A DNA stretch of 56,319 nucleotides from Terrimonas ferruginea DSM 30193 (GCF_000425585.1 NZ_KE384402.1:154459-210777), one strand, 5' to 3'. Positions 49,301 to 56,319 are shown, numbered from the stretch's first letter. The notes: generated by a model from the sequence alone, not told the origin. Program-made: numbers and translations.

Positions 49301-51240
49301 CGGTACGTGTATCCGGAATAAGAAGCGGGCGGATTGGTCAGTGTAAGTGTTGCAGTAGCGGCGCCCCCGTAAATCGCGTTATTAGTAATATTCACAAAAC
49401 CGGAGCCATTATCTACCTGCCACTGATAAGTAGCAACCCCTGTAGCTACAACGCGGAACATTGTATCACGTCCTGCGCAGATGGCGGCGTTGACAGGTTG
49501 TGTAGTGATGGTAATGGGGTTGCAGGGCGTGAACTCATCTGCGCCCATGTCGGGTGTGGCAGCACTTCTGGCATCGCCATCGATATCGACCGTAATACCA
49601 GCTAACGGCGAACCAAGATTGTTCAGCGCGGCATTGGCACCCGGATCGAGATGCAAATCATCAGGCCCGACGAAAACCGGCTGAATGTTTCTGCCATTAC
49701 CTTCACTACCGGTATAAGTCTGAACCTGTGCCAGGCTATTGGTGATGCTGGCGTTGGTACCGGCACTGGTGAGATTGGTGCTGGTTGAATAATAGTTGTT
49801 ATAATTAATGGCACCAAATACACCGGTACCGCTGGTAGCCAGGTTGGAAAGACAAAGACGGCTGTTGGCATTACCGACTGTCTGGGAGTTGGCAAAAATG
49901 TTGTTGCGGACATTGACGGCATTAGCTGCGGTAACGTTGGCCGTTATCAATAAGCAGGATGCTTTGTGTCCGCCGGTAAGGGTCTGATTGGTGTTGAGAT
50001 GAATAGTATTGAAATCGATATTGTAACCGCCGCCGCCATCGATCACGACTCCGTTGCCGTTGTCGCCTGATGCGTAACCGTTATAACCATAACCGGCAAT
50101 GTCCCACAGGAAATTGTTGCGCAGATTTGTATTGGCGGTATTATTGGTTGCTGCCAACACCATCCCTGCGCTCCCATAGCCGGAGGTATTGTTATTTTTA
50201 ATGTTGCTGAACTGGTTGGCGTCTATCGTGATGCCGGAGGCAGCACTGTAAAAAAACAGGCCCATCGTTGTGCCAGTGCCGTTTGAACGCAAACCCGAGA
50301 CGGTATTCCTGGTTACGCGGACATTTGCATTCACCACGCCCGGTGAAACGTTGATACCAATCGGCGCATAGGAGGAGGTACCGGTATAGGCAAGGTCATG
50401 TATATTATTCCCCGAAATCGTTGCATTAATGGTAGCTGTTGCCAGCCAGATGGCCCGGTCGAATTCAGGACTGGCTGTTTCAAAATTTCCGATCTGGTTG
50501 TTGCGAACAGTGAACCCGTTCACGCCCTGCCCGTAAATACCCACCAGGCGGATGGCATCCGCTCCTGAATTATCCAGAATATTATCTTCTACAACTGTAT
50601 TGTTATTGAGCGCACTTACGGTAGCATATAAATAGATGCCGATATAAGCACGGCGAATGTCATTGTTCCGCAAGGTGAGATTGGAAAAGTAGCCGGGATT
50701 ACCGGGTACGGCCCCGTCCCCTGCCAGAACTGCGGTGGAGTTGTTGGCACCGTTCGTCAAAATTGTATTCCGTACGGTTACATTATTGATGGCTGTTGTA
50801 CCTACAGAACCAATCTGTAATACGTTGGAGGATGAGGTGCTGGTATTAACAATACTCAGGTTGCGGCTGGTCGTATTGTTATTGGACCCGTCGATGGTTA
50901 CGTTATTGGAGCCATTTAACCGAACGACCGGACCACTGCTGATATTACCGCTCACCACCGGATTGGTGCCTGCGGCAGGACGGATATCCACGGAAGTATA
51001 AACGGCGGCCCCGCTCCCACTGGCATTCAGAACCACGGTTGCCGCTTCAGTAGTATTGGCATTGATGCGGATGTTGATCGCTCCCCGGTGTGTACCTGCA
51101 TTGACGGCTGCAAATGCGCCACCCAACGTGGTATAATTTGTAGGTCCGGGGGTGCCTGCTGTGGCAGTAACCACCACTTGCGCACGCGTAACGACAGAAA
51201 AAACAAATACCAGGATCAGGGGCAGGAAATACTTTCTCAT
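46360..51240 (-). CDS. Giant secreted repeat protein: beta-helix, PKD-like repeats and T9SS type B (CHU_C) sorting domain
   Basis: 1626 aa from ATG 51240 (signal peptide MRKYFLPLILVFVFSVVTRAQ). The frame is open to 51351, but that extension hides the signal peptide. After the signal come a right-handed parallel beta-helix of about 500 residues (Asn-rich ladder, ending PDMGADEF), two Ig-like modules, three copies of an ICGDQLPYSWN...GCDSTVTLNLTVNP unit (about 50 aa), and six PKD-like copies (CSG-TT--LSSD..WTV..NVSGASAG-GN-IAQ, about 84 aa each). The C-terminal CHU_C domain (FTPNNDGVNDCFGI ... GQPQPAGVYVYYI) is the type B sorting signal. It is probably a cell-surface adhesin or polysaccharide-binding protein exported by T9SS. 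DNA of the repeats is homogenised. Confidence 0.9.
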   Translation of the reverse strand: MRKYFLPLILVFVFSVVTRAQVVVTATAGTPGPTNYTTLGGAFAAVNAGTHRGAINIRINANTTEAATVVLNASGSGAAVYTSVDIRPAAGTNPVVSGNISSGPVVRLNGSNNVTIDGSNNNTTSRNLSIVNTSTSSSNVLQIGSVGTTAINNVTVRNTILTNGANNSTAVLAGDGAVPGNPGYFSNLTLRNNDIRRAYIGIYLYATVSALNNNTVVEDNILDNSGADAIRLVGIYGQGVNGFTVRNNQIGNFETASPEFDRAIWLATATINATISGNNIHDLAYTGTSSYAPIGINVSPGVVNANVRVTRNTVSGLRSNGTGTTMGLFFYSAASGITIDANQFSNIKNNNTSGYGSAGMVLAATNNTANTNLRNNFLWDIAGYGYNGYASGDNGNGVVIDGGGGYNIDFNTIHLNTNQTLTGGHKASCLLITANVTAANAVNVRNNIFANSQTVGNANSRLCLSNLATSGTGVFGAINYNNYYSTSTNLTSAGTNASITNSLAQVQTYTGSEGNGRNIQPVFVGPDDLHLDPGANAALNNLGSPLAGITVDIDGDARSAATPDMGADEFTPCNPITITTQPVNAAICAGRDTMFRVVATGVATYQWQVDNGSGFVNITNNAIYGGAATATLTLTNPPASYSGYTYRCRMQNGTPGCPFVYTQTRTLTVNPNPVAVITPASSTTFCQGSSVVLDAQTGTFTYEWLSGNTPVVPANATSSYTASTAGNYSVVLVNSATTCRDTSAAVTVTVNPLITSTATVTICGDQLPYSWNSQSITAGGNAVATFTTPSMVTGCDSTVTLNLTVNPLPAADDDMTICANQLPYTWNGQTITAGGNAVATFVTPSLLTGCDSTTTLNLTVNPAITATENLTICSSQLPYTWNGQTITAAGNAVATFTMPSVVTGCDSTTTLNLALYPDAIAMVTPTTDAVCSGATTAFALSSSTPGTTFTWTVTPANVSGASAGSGVTIAQALTANTATPGTVVYTITPEANGCAGPQATATITVNPLPNTTVTPANDVLCSGGSTAFVLSSDVSGATYNWTVAGTNVSGASAGNGNAITQTLTATSGTQGTAVYTVTATANGCPGPSVTAAAAVNPRPVATASPVNETICSGAATGISLSGDVVGTTFSWTVVQNGVSGATGGSGNQIAQLINTTGSTQGTAVYTITPSANGCDGTPVNVIITVNPLPVGTITPGSQAICSGGSTSLTLNADQPATTFTWTVTAPGVTGAIAGNGNTIAQTLSVAAPTASTATYTIVPAAATCPGAPVQVVVTVNPLPNAMATPSAETICSGNTTGIALSADVTGTTYTWTVTQSGVSGATPASGNTIAQNLTATTTTMGTATYTITPSANSCPGASITAITTVKPAPHATVTPNGEAICSGETTSLALGSDLAGTTFSWTVTSNGATGATAGTGNSIAQTLTAGNGGGIADYHITPVADGCPGAVVNTTVVVNALPNIFITKTNDLDCNYSDTRLTASGAVKYTWSPATGLNNPNIASPVAAPQQNTTYTVTGEDANGCVNTAAVLVEITTDRQGPNLVANGFTPNNDGVNDCFGIKYWGVISKMEMTVYNRGGQRVFYSTQPTACWDGRFQGQPQPAGVYVYYIRATTQCGVIERKGTVTLIR
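46870..48490. repeat. Six PKD-like tandem repeats at DNA level
   Basis: Units of about 250 bp inside the surface protein gene, each with the landmarks WTV, GN-IAQ and TITPSANGC. High similarity between units invites recombination and variation of copy number. Confidence 0.75.
48490..48990. repeat. Three 150-bp tandem repeats
   Basis: Each encodes an ICGDQLPY(S/T)WN(S/G)Q(S/T)ITAGGNAVATF unit followed by GCDSTVTLNLTVNP, quoted in parts; the third copy is most divergent at its edges. Confidence 0.75.
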
Positions 51241-51464
51241 GGATAAGGCAGTTGGCGCTCCGGTAGCAGATGCCGGAGAAGTTACAGGAGGTTGATAAGC
51301 AGCAGTGGCACGGTAGAGTGCAGACAGTTTTCTTGTTTCGGTAAAAGGCATTGATTAGGTCTATTTAAAGCTTTGCCTGTCCGCATTCTTTGGAAGCAGA
51401 ACTGATTTAAGCTATAAAACGACGGGAAGTGAGTGCAATGTACAAATTTCTGGGAATTGGCAAT

Positions 51465-51615
51465 GGTCAATGGTGAATAGTGAATAAAACAGCAGCCGTT
51501 GTTCACCTATTACCTAAGGCCGAAGGGTCGGCCCTATAATCTTACACCTTATACCTTAGCCCGAAGTATCGGGCCTTATGCCTTATGCCTTACGCCTTAC
51601 TCCTCACACCTTACT
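51465..51615. repeat. Heptamer arrays with GGCCGAAG palindromes
   Basis: GGTCAAT/GGTGAAT units, CACCTAT units, GGCCGAAGGGTCGGCC (about 51519-51534), ACCTTAT units, GCCCGAAGTATCGGGC (about 51560-51575), then GCCTTAT/GCCTTAC units that run into the GlxA-type gene. That gene's last codons (SKV-stop) are encoded by the array. Confidence 0.85.
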
Positions 51616-52575
51616 ATACCTTTCCTTATAAGCGAGCGGCGACATACCCGTGATTTTCCGGAAGACCTCCCTGAATGCCTTTATATCCGAATAACCTACT
51701 TCATACATCACCTCGTTGATCGTTTTGCGCGTGCTTTCAAAAGTGCGCTTGGCCGATTCTATTTTTACGCGTTGCGCATATTCGATCGGTGTATTACCTG
51801 TAGCTTTTACAAACCGGCGGTCGAAGTTGCGGCGGCTCACCGCAAATTGCTGCGACAGGTCTTCCGCACTGATCTTCTCCTGCACATTTTCTTCTATGTA
51901 TTGCTGCGCCTGTCTGACCACGTCATCATCATGATGCTTCTGTCCTGTAAAGATGGTGAACGCCGATTGCGACTGCCGGTCGATATCGATCTGGAAAACC
52001 TTTGCACAAAAGATGGCCGTTTCCCGGTCATAATATTTCTCAACGAGGTAAATCATCAGGTTGAGAAATGAATAAGCGCCGCCATTGGTATAGATACCAT
52101 GTTCATCCGTAATCAACCGGTCGGCCTGCAACTCGACCTCCGGGAACAATGAACGGAAATCATCTGCCGCGGACCAATGCGTTGAACACAGTTTCCCATT
52201 CAGTAAACCGGATGAGGCCAGCAGGAATGCGCCGGTGCAGATACTCGCCACCTCAGCCCCATTCGTGTATTGCTCCCGGATCCATGTTATCATTTCGCCA
52301 TTGTCTTTCACGGACTGATGATAATTATGATTCAATGAAGGTATAATGATGAGGTTGGTCTGTGCTATCGTTGATATAGCTGTATTGGGCTTAACAGAAA
52401 ACAATCCTCCGTAGAAATCCACTTCCGCTGCAAGACCTGCCAGGTCGATTTTAAACACGGCCTGTTGTCCACGTTTCTGCCGATATTGATTTGCCCGGCT
52501 GAAAATCTTATAGGCGCCCACAATACTGCTGAGATTATTTTCTCCTGCCGGCACAAGGATGGTCAGGTGTTTCAT
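51604..52575 (-). CDS. GlxA family transcriptional regulator (DJ-1/PfpI domain plus AraC HTH)
   Basis: A 323-aa regulator. The N-terminal 190 residues form a DJ-1/PfpI-like amidotransferase fold (MKHLTILVPAGENNLSSIVG; EVASICTGAFLLASSGLL with the nucleophile-elbow Cys; STHWSAADDF). The C-terminal 110 residues are an AraC-type double helix-turn-helix (AEDLSQQFAVSRRNFDRRFVKATG; SDIKAFREVFRKITGMSPL). The ligand is unknown. Its 3' end is defined by heptamer repeat sequence. Confidence 0.95.
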   Translation of the reverse strand: MKHLTILVPAGENNLSSIVGAYKIFSRANQYRQKRGQQAVFKIDLAGLAAEVDFYGGLFSVKPNTAISTIAQTNLIIIPSLNHNYHQSVKDNGEMITWIREQYTNGAEVASICTGAFLLASSGLLNGKLCSTHWSAADDFRSLFPEVELQADRLITDEHGIYTNGGAYSFLNLMIYLVEKYYDRETAIFCAKVFQIDIDRQSQSAFTIFTGQKHHDDDVVRQAQQYIEENVQEKISAEDLSQQFAVSRRNFDRRFVKATGNTPIEYAQRVKIESAKRTFESTRKTINEVMYEVGYSDIKAFREVFRKITGMSPLAYKERYSKV

Positions 52576-52593
52576 GATCAGGTTTTGTATGCA

Positions 52594-52752
52594 AGGTATT
52601 AAGTTTAAGGCATAAGGTTTAAGGTGTAAGGCGTAAGGCCCGACACTTCGGGCTAAGGCGTAAGGTTTTAGGGCCGATCCTTCGGCCTTAGGTATAAGGT
52701 GTAAGGCCTTCCGGATAATTGACGATTCACGGTTGACGATTCACGATTCACC
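52594..52752. repeat. Heptamer arrays with GGCCGAAG-type palindromes
   Basis: AAGGCAT/AAGGTTT/AAGGTGT units are interrupted by GGCCCGACACTTCGGGC and GGGCCGATCCTTCGGCC, followed by TTGACGA/TTCACGG units. It lies upstream of the GlxA-type gene. Confidence 0.85.
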
Positions 52753-52759
52753 TATCCGG

Positions 52760-52860
52760 CAAAAAAAAACTGCCGGCACCAATGGCTACCGGCAGTCGGA
52801 CAAATAAACGCAAAACAAAGCCTTAACAGGATGTGTTCAGGAATGAATCTCCTTCGGACT
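52760..52860 (-). ncRNA. Candidate small RNA of about 100 nt with promoter and terminator
   Basis: On the minus strand a perfect TATTTTTG box (52874-52867) preceded by TTG at a 20-base spacing predicts a start near 52860. A strong terminator (CTGCCGG, 12-base loop, CCGGCAG, then a T run) ends near 52762. No gene on this strand would otherwise need the terminator, because everything to the right is on the plus strand. The transcript could encode a 9-codon frame only. It is not recognisable as SRP RNA, 6S or tmRNA. Confidence 0.4.
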
Positions 52861-52966
52861 TTCCATCAAAAATATGGATGGTGACCGCGCAGGGCAATCC
52901 CCCGAAAAGGTGATATGTATTTTTTATATTTCACCATGCTATATGCCTGATATAACATCTTTGTTT

Positions 52967-52974
52967 TACTTTTG
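52967..52974 (+). promoter_or_regulatory. Predicted -7 promoter element (TACTTTTG) of the copper-type operon
   Basis: Perfect TAnnTTTG, ending 4 bases before the GTG at 52979. It points to a leaderless mRNA beginning at the GTG. Confidence 0.5.
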
Positions 52975-52978
52975 CCGC

Positions 52979-53347
52979 GTGCAGCGTATTCTTACTGCCA
53001 TACTCGCAATTATTTTCCTGGCGCAAACCTTTAACCAGGGACTCCTCTACCTCGACTACATGGTAGACAAGGCCGAATACCTGAAACAGTGCGAAAACAA
53101 ATCACGCCCGCAATTACATTGCGATGGCAAATGCCTGTTGATGAAACGCATCCGCGAGCAAGAACAGAAAGAACAACAAAAGGCACCTGAAATGAAGGTT
53201 GTCAAAGCGGAGACCGGATCAAACAGCAGTTCTTTTGCACAATGCCCACCTGCACTATCCACACCGGACAAGACTATTTATTTCCCCTTCACCACAGGCA
53301 CTCCTGTTGACCAGCCCCGCTCGCTTTTTCACCCTCCTGATTGTTGA
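52979..53347 (+). CDS. Small exported/membrane protein with CENKSRP..HCDGKC motif (metal-linked family)
   Basis: 122 aa from a leaderless GTG at 52979, chosen because the hydrophobic N-terminus VQRILTAILAIIFLAQTF and the -7 box fit; an ATG at 52874 would place the promoter inside the gene. After the single N-terminal hydrophobic segment comes YLKQCENKSRPQLHCDGKCLLMKRI, with three cysteines and one His resembling a metal site, then a charged Lys/Glu helix. Similar small proteins in Bacteroidota sit beside copper or heme genes. It heads a run with MbnP- and MbnH-like genes, so copper handling is a reasonable inference. Confidence 0.65.
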   Translation: MQRILTAILAIIFLAQTFNQGLLYLDYMVDKAEYLKQCENKSRPQLHCDGKCLLMKRIREQEQKEQQKAPEMKVVKAETGSNSSSFAQCPPALSTPDKTIYFPFTTGTPVDQPRSLFHPPDC

Positions 53348-53420
53348 TTGACGGCACAACCCTTTACTGTCCGGACATACACCTGCCCGGCAGGGATTCT
53401 ATTATCTACAATCCCGTTTT

Positions 53421-53564
53421 ATGACGCGCAATTACTATTGGTATAAACCTGCGCAGGTCAGAAGATTACGTATTGCCCTCAGCATAATCATCGTGCTGAT
53501 ATGGGCCATGCTGATCTTGCTGCAGCGCAACAACATTTCACTCCTGTGGAAGGAGTTGTTTTAA
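53421..53564 (+). CDS. 47-aa single-TM protein
   Basis: It begins MTRNYYWYKPAQVRRLRI, followed by one hydrophobic helix (ALSIIIVLIWAMLILL) and a short tail ending LLWKELF. The start is an ATG with a basic, positive-inside N-terminus. It lies 73 bases after the preceding gene and 16 bases before the MbnP-like gene, so it is probably part of the same operon. Function unknown. Confidence 0.55.
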   Translation: MTRNYYWYKPAQVRRLRIALSIIIVLIWAMLILLQRNNISLLWKELF

Positions 53565-53580
53565 TAATACATAAATAATC

Positions 53581-54354
53581 ATGAAAAAATATTTCATACT
53601 CGCGGCCATCATCGCCGTGGCCTTTACCTCCTGCAAAAAAGAAACGATCGTAACCGAACACGACGGAGAAGCTACCGTTCAGTTTGATGCGAAAGTCAAC
53701 AACAACGATTTCGTGCTCAACCAGAACATCACCATCGGTGCAAGAACTTATAATTTTAAAAACCTCCGGTACTGGGTAAGCAATGTTGCTCTTGTACAGG
53801 CCAATGGCACAGAAGTAAGCGTTCCTAATTCTTATTTTCTGCTCGAAGAAACCAATGCCGTTACGGTACAGGATGGTGCCTACACCTATCCGGCCAGCAA
53901 GCGGGAAAATGTTGTCGTTAAAAACATTCCGCAAGCCGATTACAAAGCGATTAAATTTTCTATCGGTGTAGATGCCCGGCACAACGACAACCTGAGCCTC
54001 CAGGCTGGCGAGCTATCGCAATTAAGCGGCATGACCAACGTATCGTGGATGTGGCATACCAGCTATATCTTCTCTACGCTGCAGGGAACCGTAAGTGACG
54101 GAGTGAGTACTAAAAACTTCAAAGCGGAAACCGGCCTTAATACCAATTACAAAACCGTTACATTGAACTTCCCCGAGGCGGTAAAAATCAACTCGGCGAA
54201 ATCTACCAACCTGATCTTTGGTCTTGATATCGCCAAAGTATTGCAGAACATCGACCTGATCACTAACCCGAATGTCGGCGCAGCGCAGGCTTCGATCATG
54301 ACAACACTGGCCGATAACTATGCCGGCGCATTCAGCGTGCAGCTTGTTAAATAA
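53581..54354 (+). CDS. MbnP family copper-binding lipoprotein
   Basis: A 257-aa lipoprotein (lipobox FTSC, Cys18). DGEATVQFDAKVNNNDFVLN, TYNFKNLRYWVSNVAL, FSIGVDARHN and TNVSWMWHTSYIF are typical of MbnP-like proteins, in which a modified Trp helps to bind copper in some members. It overlaps the MbnH-like gene by one base (TAATG), a strong sign of co-translation. MbnH-type diheme proteins oxidise the Trp of MbnP. Whether this pair carries that modification is unknown but the gene order fits. Confidence 0.9.
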   Translation: MKKYFILAAIIAVAFTSCKKETIVTEHDGEATVQFDAKVNNNDFVLNQNITIGARTYNFKNLRYWVSNVALVQANGTEVSVPNSYFLLEETNAVTVQDGAYTYPASKRENVVVKNIPQADYKAIKFSIGVDARHNDNLSLQAGELSQLSGMTNVSWMWHTSYIFSTLQGTVSDGVSTKNFKAETGLNTNYKTVTLNFPEAVKINSAKSTNLIFGLDIAKVLQNIDLITNPNVGAAQASIMTTLADNYAGAFSVQLVK

Positions 54355-55409
54355 TGAAAAGACAACTCATTATATTATTACTGCTGCCAGCTTGTTTCGC
54401 TGCTTGTCGTAAAACAGATACAAGCCGTGGACCGGTACCTGTGCCACAGGAGGTCCCGGCTTTCTTTCCGACTCCAGCGGCAAACATTGACAACCCGCTG
54501 ACACAGGAAGGCATTGAACTCGGAAGACGGCTGTTTTACGACAAAAGATTGTCCGGACTCAATCAACTTTCGTGCGCCAGTTGTCATCATCCTGATCTGG
54601 CATTTACAGACGGCGTTGCCCTCAGCCAGATCGGAGCATCCGGGTTACCACTTCACCGTAATGCACCGGCACTATTCAACATGGCCTGGAACAGCAATGG
54701 TTTTTTCTGGGATGGTGGTTCTACCAACCTCGAATCGCAAGCCTTTGCGCCACTGACAAGTCCGGATGAAATGCACCAAAACCTGTTCCAGTTAATCGAT
54801 GAACTCAAAGCGGTGCCTGATTATGTCCGGCGATTTGAAGAAGCGTTTTCAGATGGAGAGATATCGACCGGTAACATTGCACGTGCGCTTGCCCAGTTTC
54901 AGCGAACATTGGTTTCGGCCGGCTCACGCTACGACCGTTACCGGCGACGAGAAGAAGCATCGCTGAATGCGCAGGAACTGCAAGGGCTGCAACTTGTACA
55001 ACAACGCTGCGCCAGTTGCCACGATGGAGAATTGTTTACGGATAACAAGTATCATAACAATGGTATAGATGCCGACTTTTCCAACGAAGACGCCGAAGGT
55101 ATTTACCAGGGACGGTTTCGTGTTACCAGAAATCCTGCGGACCTCGGTAAATTCAGGACGGCCAGCCTCCGCAACCTGTTGTTCACAGCACCTTATATGC
55201 ACGACGGTCGCTTTGCAACATTGCAGGAAGTACTGGATCACTATGATCATGGCGTAAAGGAATCCACTACCCTCGACCCGCAAATGAGACAACGGGCCGG
55301 GCAGGCTGGTATCCCATTGGACAATAACGAAAAACAGGCGATCATAAAATACCTGGCAACCTTAACCGATACGGCATTTGCACGTAACCCGCGGTTTGCC
55401 GCTCCCTGA
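54354..55409 (+). CDS. Diheme cytochrome c peroxidase (MbnH-like)
   Basis: A 351-aa lipoprotein-type periplasmic protein (lipobox FAAC, Cys18). Heme c sites are CASCH (74-78) and CASCH at about residue 219-223. GLPLHRNAPALFNMAWNSNGFFWDG and RTASLRNLLFTAPYMHDGRFATL are conserved in the di-heme peroxidase/MauG/MbnH group. It is translationally coupled to the MbnP-like gene. It is more likely a partner-protein oxidase than a general peroxidase in this context, though either is possible. Confidence 0.93.
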   Translation: MKRQLIILLLLPACFAACRKTDTSRGPVPVPQEVPAFFPTPAANIDNPLTQEGIELGRRLFYDKRLSGLNQLSCASCHHPDLAFTDGVALSQIGASGLPLHRNAPALFNMAWNSNGFFWDGGSTNLESQAFAPLTSPDEMHQNLFQLIDELKAVPDYVRRFEEAFSDGEISTGNIARALAQFQRTLVSAGSRYDRYRRREEASLNAQELQGLQLVQQRCASCHDGELFTDNKYHNNGIDADFSNEDAEGIYQGRFRVTRNPADLGKFRTASLRNLLFTAPYMHDGRFATLQEVLDHYDHGVKESTTLDPQMRQRAGQAGIPLDNNEKQAIIKYLATLTDTAFARNPRFAAP

Positions 55410-55425
55410 TACCATCTTGACAGAC

Positions 55426-55458
55426 AAAAAGCCGGCAGTTGATTCAGCCGGCTTTTTT
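55426..55458. terminator. Bidirectional Rho-independent terminator
   Basis: AAAAAGCCGGC, 10-base loop, GCCGGCTTTTTT. It separates the convergent MbnH-like and thioesterase genes. Confidence 0.9.
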
Positions 55459-55518
55459 TATGACCCCGATGATCGTTCCACAGCATTTTTTACATAACGG
55501 CCATAATGATTTTTTACA

Positions 55519-55911
55519 TTACTCGTTTCGATGTTCCACCGGAATAGGACGTTTCTCTTCATCGATCGCCACCATGGAAAATTCGCCGCTGATGGCCTTG
55601 ATGCGATGATCGGCATACATTTGTTCAACAAACACATCCACCCGTACACGCAAACTTGTACGGCCAACTTTAACAACCTGGCCGACCAGTTCTACAATCG
55701 TACCGGCGGGAATGGCGTGGGTGAAGTCGATACGATCGCTGCTCACGGTCACCATGCGCTGACGGCTGTAGCGGGTAGCGGTGATAAACGCCACTTCATC
55801 CATCCAATGCATGGCCGTGCCGCCAAATAAAGTATCATAATGATTGGTGGTATTGGGGAAAACAGCTTTGAACAATCTTGTCTCGGAAGCGATAACTCTT
55901 TCTTGTATCAT
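55519..55911 (-). CDS. Acyl-CoA thioesterase (hotdog fold, YciA type)
   Basis: A 130-aa hotdog-fold enzyme. ETRLFKAVFPNTTNHYDTLFGGTAMHWMDEVAFITATRYS holds the family active-site segment with the catalytic Asp in WMDEVAF (quoted in key residues only), and TIVELVGQVVKVGRTSLRVRVDV the dimer interface. It hydrolyses acyl-CoA, chain length unknown. Single gene with its own terminator region. Confidence 0.93.
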   Translation of the reverse strand: MIQERVIASETRLFKAVFPNTTNHYDTLFGGTAMHWMDEVAFITATRYSRQRMVTVSSDRIDFTHAIPAGTIVELVGQVVKVGRTSLRVRVDVFVEQMYADHRIKAISGEFSMVAIDEEKRPIPVEHRNE

Positions 55912-55971
55912 TCTTTAAATTTTATAAAGCCCGTTGTAAAACAAAACGAAAATAGGCTAATTTGAAAAATA

Positions 55972-56000
55972 GAGTGATGGTCAATCGTCAATCAATGTCG
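55972..56000. repeat. Short heptamer remnant
   Basis: ATGGTCAATCGTCAATCAATG between the thioesterase gene and the IS-like fragment; the weakest member of the heptamer arrays. Confidence 0.5.
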
Positions 56001-56013
56001 TTTCCTTAAGGCT

Positions 56014-56319
56014 TTAGAGGTGTTTATAGTTTGAGTTTGGCGGTTTTTTTTTGAGGTGTTTCCGGGGGAAGCGTCTTGCTGGCCGGATAATTTCCTTTGT
56101 TTTCAGCAGTATACTGTCGATCGCTTTCAGACATGGAACAACCATTCCTTTGACCACCATTACATGCAAGTGATATTTGACGATGGCTAATGTATTAGTA
56201 CGATTGACCTTGTATTTGTGCTTATTGCTGGTTTGGGCCTGTTCTTTTTTCAAGCGCTCTTCCACCGGAAAGGCCAGTACCGCCGCACTGGTCATCATGA
56301 ACAAGCGGGCAAAAAAATC
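56014..56319 (-). CDS. C-terminal part of an IS4-family-like transposase, cut by the window edge
   Basis: The frame is open to the last base and codes for DFFARLFMMTSAAVLAFPVEE, a helical HKYKVNRTNTLAIVKYHLH segment, and KTKEIIRPARRFPRKHLKKK, then Pro/Asn/Lys residues up to NYKHL. A basic end like RPxRxFPRK...NYK is the usual C-terminus of IS4-type transposases in Bacteroidota. The DDE catalytic part would lie outside the window. A terminal inverted repeat could not be defined. Confidence 0.65.
   Translation of the reverse strand, partial: DFFARLFMMTSAAVLAFPVEERLKKEQAQTSNKHKYKVNRTNTLAIVKYHLHVMVVKGMVVPCLKAIDSILLKTKEIIRPARRFPRKHLKKKPPNSNYKHL

Noticed and set aside
52760-52860. SRP (4.5S) or 6S RNA for the orphan transcript
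   Set aside because: No SRP tetraloop/asymmetric-loop motif and too short for 6S; left as an unknown candidate.

Overview
The window looks like a chromosomal segment of a Bacteroidota bacterium, most likely family Chitinophagaceae. The evidence is type IX secretion C-terminal signals, CHU_C and PKD-like repeats, DUF1028, DUF5362, MoxR/DUF4350/DUF4129 and SpoIIM genes, a class II type 3 ProS, paired MbnP/MbnH-like genes, and promoters matching the Bacteroidota -7 box TAnnTTTG. Many start codons lie only a few bases behind such a box. All functional calls are from sequence reading alone; no database search was run.

Layout. 0-6.1 kb: a MoxR-ATPase/DUF4350/DUF4129/SpoIIM membrane operon, an RDD protein and two DUF5362-like proteins. 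6.2-16.4 kb: housekeeping genes (proS, a lipoprotein, an OmpP1/FadL-like porin, miaA, a pRiA4b ORF-3 protein, a CCA-adding enzyme, a Sua5/YrdC protein, a glycosyltransferase, dapD). 16.6-19.9 kb: a T9SS-exported reprolysin-like metalloprotease. 20.2 kb: tRNA-Leu(CAG), followed by repeated copies of its own 3' end and terminator that flank an AraC/acetyltransferase pair. 22.9-28.8 kb: an AT-rich accessory island. 29-46 kb: mixed accessory and stress genes (TIGR03915/TIGR03916 pair, SDR, TetX-like flavoprotein, HxlR with nitroreductase, GNAT, Crp/Fnr, SMR exporter, CocE hydrolase and others). 46.4-51.2 kb: a 1626-aa secreted repeat protein. 51.6-56.3 kb: a GlxA-type regulator, a copper-type MbnP/MbnH operon, a thioesterase and the end of an IS4-like transposase cut by the window edge.

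The most interesting region is 22,954-28,746. A 50-codon peptide gene, a LpxL-like acyltransferase with an extra C-terminal domain, a 4-TM histidine kinase and a LytTR response regulator form one plus-strand operon. It sits behind a 9-12-9 direct repeat with LytTR-operator geometry. On both sides, on the minus strand, lies the same two-gene unit: a lipoprotein ending in a bacteriocin-like tail (one with eight cysteines, one glycine-zipper), followed after 14-16 bases by a small two-TM protein of immunity-protein size. I propose an acylated-peptide signalling system coupled to lipoprotein-anchored bacteriocin-like effectors.

The second unexplained layer is repetitive. Degenerate 7-bp tandem arrays fill many intergenic gaps and sometimes supply the stop or start codons of the neighbouring genes. 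Two families of dispersed palindromes are nested with them: GGCCGAAG...CTTCGGCC and a covarying 24-28 bp palindrome built on GGTTCGTG/CACGAACC.
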